A stretch of DNA of 64,000 nt. Origin: Hemibagrus wyckioides. Its lineage: Eukaryota > Chordata > Actinopteri > Siluriformes > Bagridae. How positions within the stretch are numbered: position 1 is the stretch's first letter; each line of letters begins with the position of its first letter. The position numbers and the translations under genes were made by a program. A model generated the notes under the pieces. The model saw only the letters and a list, made by a program, of their open reading frames with translations. It was not told where the DNA came from and did not search any database. The stretch lies in the NCBI RefSeq assembly GCF_019097595.1, contig NC_080723.1:14081511-14145510 (forward strand), given 5' to 3'. Below, in pieces: positions 56,071 through 64,000 of this stretch.

Positions 56071-59000
56071 TATACCTTATACTCATCACACTATACCTTC
56101 CACTCATACCCCCATACCTTACACTCATACCCCCATACCTTACACTCATACCCCCATACCTTACACTAATAACCCCATACCTTACACTCATACCCCCATA
56201 CCTTACATTAATAACCCCATACCTTACACTCATACCCCCATACCTTACATTAATAACCCCATACCTTACACTCATACCCCCATACCTTACATTAATAACC
56301 CCATACCTTACACACATACCCCCATACCTTACATTAATAACCCCATACCTTACACTCATACCCCCATACCTTACAATAATAACCCCATACCTTACACACA
56401 TACCCTCATACCTTACATTAATAACCCCATACCTTACACTCATACCCCCATACCTTACATTAATAACCCCATACCTTACACACATACCCCCATACCTTAC
56501 ATTAATAACCCCATACCTTACACACATACCCCCATACCTTACATTAATAACCCCATACCTTACACTCATACCCCCATACCTTACAATAATAACCCCATAC
56601 CTTACACACATACCCCCATACCTTACATTAATAACCCCATACCTTACACACATACCCCCATACCTTACACTAATAACCCCATACCTTACACACATACCCC
56701 CATACCTTACATTAATAACCCCATACCTTACACTCATACCCCCATACCTTACATTAATAACCCCATACCTTACATTAATAACCCCATACCTTACACACAT
56801 ACCCCCATACCTTACATTAATAACCCCATACCTTACACACATACCCCCATACCTTACACTAATAACCCCATACCTTACACACATACCCCCATACCTTACA
56901 TTAATAACAGCATACCTTACACTCATACCCCCATACCTTACAATAATAACCCCATACCTTACACACATACCCCCATACCTTACATTAATAACCCCATACC
57001 TTACACTCATACCCCCATACCTTACAATAATAACCCCATACCTTACACTCATACCCCCATACCTTACATTAATAACCCCATACCTTACACTCATACCCCC
57101 ATACCTTACAATAATAACCCCATACCTTACACTCATAACCACATACACCACACTCATAACCACATACCCCACACTAATACCCCCATACCTTACACTCATA
57201 CCCCCATACCTTACAATAATAACCCCATACCTTACACACATACCCCCATACCTTACATTAATAACCCCATACCTTACAATAATAACCCCATACCTTACAC
57301 TCATACCCCCATACCTTACAATAATAACCCCATACCTTACACTCATACCCCCATACCTTACAATAATAACCCCATACCTTACACTCATACCCCCATACCT
57401 TACAATAATAACCCCATACCTTACACTCATAACCACATACACCACACTCATAACCACATACCCCACACTAATAACCCCATACCTTACACTCATACCCCCA
57501 TACCTTACAATAATAACCCCATACCTTACACACATACCCCCATACCTTACATTAATAACCCCATACCTTACACTCATACCCCCATACCTTACATTAATAA
57601 CAGCATACCTTACACTCATACCCCCATACCTTACAATAATAACCCCATACCTTACATTAATAACCCCATACCTTACACTCATACCCCCATACCTTACAAT
57701 AATAACCCCATACCTTACACTCATAACCACATACACCACACTCATAACCACATACCCCACACTCATAACCCCATACCTTCCACTCATACCCCCATACCTT
57801 ACACTAATAACCCCATACCTTACACTCATACCCCCATACCTTACACTAATAATCCCATACCTTACACTCATACCCCCATACCTTACATTAATAACCCCAT
57901 ACCTTACAGTCATACCCCCATACCTTACAATAATAACCCCATACCTTACACTCATAACCACATACACCACACTCATAACCACATATCCCACACTCATAAC
58001 CCCATACCTTCCACTCATACCCCCATACCTTACACTAATAACCCCATACCTTACACTCATACCCCCATACCTTACACTAATAACCCCATACCTTACACTC
58101 ATACCCCATACCTTACAATAATAACCCCATACCTTACACTCATACCCCCATACCTTACAATAATAACCCCATACCTTCCACTCATAACCACATACACCAC
58201 ACTCATAACCACATACCCCACACTCATAACCCCATACCTTCCACTCATAGCCCCATACCTTACACTAATAACCCCATACCTTACACTCATACCCCCATAC
58301 CTTACACTAATAACCCCATACCTTACACTCATACCCCCATACCTTACAATAATAACCCCATACCTTACACTCATAACCACATACACCACACTCATAACCA
58401 CATACCCCACACTCATAACCCCATACCGTACACTAATAACCCCATACCTTACACTCATACCCCCATACCTTACACTAATAACCCCATACCTTACACTCAT
58501 ATCCCCATACCTTACACTAATAACCCCATACCTTACACTCATACCCCCATACCTTACACTCATACCCCCATACCTTACATTAATAACCCCATACCTTACA
58601 ATAATAACCCCATACCTTACACTCATAACCACATACACCACACTCATAACCACATACCCCACACTCATAACCACATACCCCACACTCATAACCCCATACC
58701 GTACACTAATAACCCCATACCTTACACTCATACCCCCATACCTTACACTAATAACCCCATACCTTACACTCATACCCCCATACCTTACACTAATAACCCC
58801 ATACCTTACACTCATACCCCCATACCTTACACTCATACCCCCATACCTTACATTAATAACCCCATACCTTACAATAATAACCCCATACCTTACACTCATA
58901 ACCACATACACCACACTCATAACCACATACCCCACACTCATACCCCCATACCTTACATTAATAACCCCATACCTTCCACTCATACCCCCATACCTTACAC

Positions 59001-62000
59001 TCATACCCCCATACCTTACAATAATAACACCATACCTTACACTCATACCCCCATACCTTACATTAATAACCCCATACCTTACACTCATACCCCCATATCT
59101 TACAATAATAACCCCATACCTTACACTCATAACCACATACACCACACTCATAACCACATACCCCACACTCATAACCACATACCCCACACTCATAACCACA
59201 TACACCACACTCATAACCACATACACCACACTCATAACCACATACACCACACTCATAACCACATACCCCACACTCATAACCCCATACCTTCCACTCATAC
59301 CCCCATACCTTACACTCATACCCCCATACCTTACACTAATAACCCCATACCTTACACTCATACCCCCATACCCTACACTAATGACCCCATACCTTACACT
59401 CATACCCCCCTACCTTACACTCATACCCCCCTACCTTACACTAATAACCCCATACCTTACACTCATACCCCCATACCTTACAATAATAACCCCATACCTT
59501 ACACTCATACCCCCATACCTTACAATAATAACCCCATACCTTACACTCATAACCACATACACCACACTCATAACCACATACACCACACTCATAACCACAT
59601 ACCTTCCACTCATACCCCCATATCTTACACTAATAACCCCATACCTTACACTCATACCCCCATACCTTACAATAATAACCCCATACCTTACACTCATACG
59701 CCCATACCTTACAATAATAACCCCATACCTTACACTCATAACCACATACACCACACTCATAACCACATACACCACACTCATAACCCCATACCTTCCACTC
59801 ATACCCCCATACCTTGCACTAATAACCCCATACCTTACACTCATACCCCCATACCTTGCACTAATAACCCCATACCCCACACTAATAACCCCATACCTTA
59901 CACTCATACCCCCATACCTTACAATAATAACCCCATACCTTACACTCATACCCCCATACCTTACAATAATAACCCCATACCTTACACTCATAACCACATA
60001 CACCACACTCATAACCACATACCCCACACTCATAACCACATACACCACACTCATAACCACATACACCACACTCATAACCACATACACCACACTCATAACC
60101 CCATACCTTCCACTCATACCCCCATATCTTACACTAATAACCCCATACCTTACACTCATACCCCCATACCTTACAATAATAACCCCATACTTTCCACTCA
60201 TACCCCCATACCTTACACTAATAACCCCATACCTTACACTCATACCCCCATACCTTACAATAATAACCCCATACCTTACACTCATACCCCCATACCTTAC
60301 AATAATAACCCCATACCTTACACTCATAACCACATACACCACACTCATAACCACATACCCCACACTCATAACCCCATACCTTCCACTCATACCCCCATAC
60401 CTTGCACTAATAACCCCATACCCCACACTAATAACCCCATGCCTTACACTCATACCCCATACCTTGCACTAATAACCCCATACCCCACACTAATAACCCC
60501 ATACCTTACACTCATACCCCCATACCTTGCACTAATAACCCCATACCCCACACTAATAACCCCATACCTTACACTCATAACCACATACCCCACAGTCATA
60601 ACCACATACCCCACACTCATAACCACATACCCCACACTCATAACCCCATACCCCACACTCATAACCCCATACCCCACACGCATAACCACATACCCCACAC
60701 TCTTCGTAACCTCATACCTTACACTTCTAACCTCATACCCCACACTAATAACCCCATACACCACACTCATAACCCCATACCCCACACTCATAACCCCATA
60801 CCCTACACTCATAACCCCATACCCCACACTAATAACCCCATACACCACACTCATAACCTCATACCTTACACTTATAACCCCATATCCCACACTCATAACC
60901 ACATACCCCACACTCATAACCACATACCCCACACTCATAACCCCATACCCCACACTCATAACCCCATACCCCACACGCATAACTACATACCCCACACTCT
61001 TCGTAACCTCATACCCTACACTCATAACCCCATACCCCACACTCATAACCCCATACCCAACACTCATAACCTCATACCTTACACTTATAACCCCATATCC
61101 CACACTCATAACCACTTACCCCACACTCATAACCCCATACCCCACACTCGTAACCGCATACCCCACACTCATAACCACATACCCCACACTCTTCGTAACC
61201 TCATACCTTACACTTATAACCTCTTATCCCACACTAATAACCCCATACACCACACTCATAACCCCATACCCCACACTCATAACCCCATACCCTACACTCA
61301 TAACCCCATATCCCACACTCATAACCACATACCCCACACTCATAACCACATACCCCACACTCATAACCCCATACCCCACACTCATAACCCCATACCCCAC
61401 ACGCATAACCACATACCCCACACTCTTCGTAACCTCATACCTTACACTTCTAACCTCATACCCCACACTAATAACCCCATACACCACACTCATAACCCCA
61501 TACTTAACACTTATAACCCCATACCCTACACTCATACCCCCATACCTTACACTAATAACCCCATTCCCCACACTCATAACCTCATACCTTACACTTATAA
61601 CCCCATATCCCACACTCATAACCACATACCCCACACTCATAACTACATACCCCACACTCATAACCCCATACCCCACACTCGTAACCACATACCCCACACT
61701 CATAACCACATACCCCACACTCTTCGTAACCTCATACCTTACACTTATAACCTCTTATCCCACACTAATAACCCCATACACCACACTCATAACCCCATAC
61801 CCCACACTCATAACCCCATACCCTACACTCATAACCCCATACCCCACACTCATAACCACATACCCCACACTCATAACCCCATACCCCACACTCGTAACCC
61901 CATACCCCACACTCTTCGTAACCTCATACCTTACACTTATAACCTCATACCCCACACTAATAATTCCATACACCACACTCATAACCCCATACCCCACACT

Positions 62001-62353
62001 CATAACCCCATACCCTACACTCATAACCCCATACCCCACACTAATAACCCCATACACCACACTCATAACCTCATACCTTACACTTATAACCCCATATCCC
62101 ACACTCATAACCACATACCCCACACTCATAACCACATACCCCACACTCATAACCCCATACCCCACACTCATAACCCCATACCCCACACGCATAACTACAT
62201 ACCCCACACTCTTCGTAACCTCATACCCTACACTCATAACCCCATACCCCACACTCATAACCCCATACCCTACACTCATAACCCCATACCCCACGCTCAT
62301 AACCCCATACCCCACACTCATAACCCCATACTTAACACTTATAACCCTATACC
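56071..62353 (+). repeat. 21-bp minisatellite array, main block
   Basis: About 300 head-to-tail copies of a 21-bp unit, such as CTTACACTCATACCCCCATAC or CCCCACACTCATAACCCCAT. Three zones by unit type. 56071-57110: 42-bp dimers alternating CATACCCC and TAATAACC forms. 57110-60440: blocks marked by AACCACATACACCAC. 60440-62353: CCCCACACTCATAACC units with 24-bp TCTTCG-marked variants. The + strand almost lacks G. Period is kept strictly; 1-bp losses occur near 58105 and 60450. Open frames of 340-703 codons on both strands follow from the period being divisible by three. Confidence 0.97.
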
Positions 62354-62601
62354 TGTGGGCAGTGGTGGCTCAAGTGGTTAAGGCTCTGGGTCGTTGACCG
62401 GAAGATCAGGGGTTCAAGCCCCAGCACCGCCAAGTTGCCACTGTTAGGTCCTTGAGCAAGTCCCTTAACCCTCTCTGCTCCAGGGGCGCCGTATCATGGC
62501 TGACCCTGTGCTCTGACCCCAACCTCCAAGGATGGGATATGCGAAGAAAGAATTTCACTGTGCTGTAATGTATATGTGACAAATAAAGGCTGTTTCATTT
62601 C
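62354..62601 (+). mobile_element. SINE group B, complete copy inside the minisatellite
   Basis: 248 bp. tRNA-like head with box A TGGCTCAAGTGG (62366-62377) and box B GGTTCAAGCCC (62411-62421), body CAAGTTGCCACTGTTAGGTC, GAGCAAGTCCCTTAACCC, GGGCGCCGTATCATGGC, and tail AGAATTTCACTGTGCTG, ATGTGACAAATAAAGGC. Flanked by ATAACCCTATACC (62341-62353) and ATAACCCCATACC (62602-62614). The array spacing confirms that this 13-bp pair is a target duplication. It is close in sequence to neither old copy, so it is likely the youngest SINE here. Confidence 0.9.
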
Positions 62602-62786
62602 ATAACCCCATACCCTACACTCATAACCCCATATCCCACACTCGTAATCCCATACACCACCCTTATAACCACATACCCCACACATATTACCCCATACACC
62701 ACACTCATAACCCCATACCCCACACTCTTCGTAACCTCATACCTTACACTCATAACCTCATACCCCACATAATAACCCTTTACTTT
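62602..62786 (+). repeat. Minisatellite array, short distal block
   Basis: The same 21-bp units resume after the SINE, including one TCTTCG-marked variant at 62726, and decay near 62770-62786. Confidence 0.93.
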
Positions 62787-64000
62787 ACATGAATCACCAC
62801 TAATAAAGATTCATTTTATAACTACATATCTTACATGTATTTGTGCTATTAAGCTTTGCCGCCCCTTTAAATAGAAGCATGGAGTTAAATATACTTCTCA
62901 CATCAATTAATACCCGATAATAATTAGTACAGTCCAGAATGCATTATAATCATGACTTGTGCATAACTGCATTAATAAAGAATTGTATACCTATTATAAA
63001 TATAAATATAACTAAATATAACTTAGTTTTTATGTACATGTGGATACAACCCCTTTTTGAACCATATTTGCATAATGTATCATAGACATCTGACTCATAT
63101 CCCACCCATATATGAACAATTTTCCTATCCCTGGTAGGATTTTTTGTGTTATTGTTAGTTTACATAAACAATGAGAGAATAACCCCTGATGTGATTGTGA
63201 AGCTCATGGTTCGAAGTGCATAGTACATTATTAGCATCTTGACTCATTTGGTGTTATTGGCACATGATATATGTCACCCCTTTTTTATCTTAGTTAAGGA
63301 GCAGCTGCTATTGGTCAACTCCAACTCTTAACCAAAGTGAGAACAGCTGAAGAGCCAGTCACAGGTGTGTGTGAAAGTGCCACAAGGCCAACACAGTCTC
63401 TGACAAGGAGCAATCACGTCGAGCCTGAATGCTACCGTCTGCCAAAATACCATTGTGCTGTAGTAATGACCTGCTGCCGGCAAGACGCAGCTAATTACCA
63501 CATGCTTTCTGCTCTCCAGCCAGACGGCTAGGCACAACAGAGCAAATTTACCATATCCACCATCTCCCATTGTGAATTTATCCACTGACATAAGCAGTAT
63601 GGCAGTATATATATATATATAAATGTCATATAACAAGAATGAGGTATTTTGCTATGTTTTGCGGTCTTTGCTGGGTTTTCTTCCTCGCTACTGCATCTTT
63701 GTAGTTTGTCTTGACCTTGAGACACAGTCCCTTCTCTGACATTTGTTTGGATATTTTGAAAGCTGAGAAGCTGAAAGACTGCTGACCTCCATGGGTGAAC
63801 AGATGACCAGGATCTGACTGACACACAGAGTTGTAGAGGACAGAGTGATTGGATTGCAGCTTGGGATAGTCTACAGTGTGGTCTTATCACAGGCATTGAA
63901 CAGTATCTTTCATTTTTTTTAAATGTATTCATCACAATCCTATTGAAAACAGATAAAAGTTATTATGGAGCTGTTAATGAGTTCATTATGGTGATAATGA
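62787..64000. other. Non-coding stretch right of the minisatellite
   Basis: AT-rich; a short TA run lies at 63606-63622. Open frames at 63328-63935 on the minus strand have no splice context. 63290-63560 is repeat-free and mixed in composition. Confidence 0.45.

Noticed and set aside
60440..62353. Interstitial telomere repeat
   Set aside because: Units contain TAACCCC and look telomere-like in places, but the period is 21 bp and no CCCTAA hexamer ladder exists.
55991..62397. A giant repetitive protein gene (frames up to 703 codons)
   Set aside because: Long frames occur on both strands over the same DNA, unit changes are freely amino-acid changing, and no start context, splice sites or unique flanking domain are present. 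The 21-bp period explains the open frames.
62360..62432. A functional tRNA gene
   Set aside because: Box A and box B are present, but the sequence continues into a SINE body and tail shared with copies at 3083 and 30075. It is the tRNA-derived head of a SINE.
56071..62786. CRISPR array
   Set aside because: Direct repeats have no unique spacers between them, and the context is a eukaryotic intron. It is a minisatellite.
63328..63935. Overlapping frames of 102 and 135 codons on the minus strand
   Set aside because: No splice sites, no family resemblance, and they overlap each other in different frames.

Overview
This window looks like vertebrate nuclear DNA from a ray-finned fish. It is AT-rich and gene-poor, full of (GT)n, (GA)n and (CTTT)n microsatellites, and packed with repeat types known from teleosts: Tc1-like transposons in TA target sites, tRNA-headed SINEs with ATGG-type or L2-type tails, and RTE and L2 LINE ends. 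An otophysan such as a catfish is a reasonable guess from the repeat mix, but nothing in the window proves it.

Only two convincing protein-coding segments were found, both on the + strand. They are small internal exons (10181-10293 and 52439-52534) that join in phase across an intron of about 42 kb. The window would then be the inside of one large, long-intron gene. The peptide is Ser/Asp/Glu/His-rich and then Lys-rich. I do not recognise the protein.

The left and middle part (1-55 kb) is intronic sequence peppered with transposable elements. One Tc1-like family has eight copies: one near full length with a broken transposase (12746-13958), and seven internally deleted MITE-like derivatives of about 0.5 kb, six of which share one deletion junction. 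A second Tc1-like family has a 0.5 kb deletion derivative (3337-3849) and a tail-to-tail fused pair (33793-34345). There is an RTE-type LINE end with perfect 16-bp target duplications and a fold-back 5' end (19088-19585), an L2-like LINE end (about 41260-41822), and three SINE groups, some interrupted by later insertions.

The right part (56071-62786) is a 6.7 kb minisatellite built from about 300 copies of a 21-bp unit. It has a G-poor + strand, layered higher-order repeats and one young SINE insertion (62354-62601). Because 21 is a multiple of three, it throws up very long open frames on both strands, which I treat as artefacts. The last 1.2 kb is AT-rich unique sequence.

The most interesting points are the minisatellite and its internal clock-like structure, the MITE family with a fixed deletion, the self-complementary LINE 5' end, and a splice acceptor whose polypyrimidine tract is itself a (TC)16 microsatellite.
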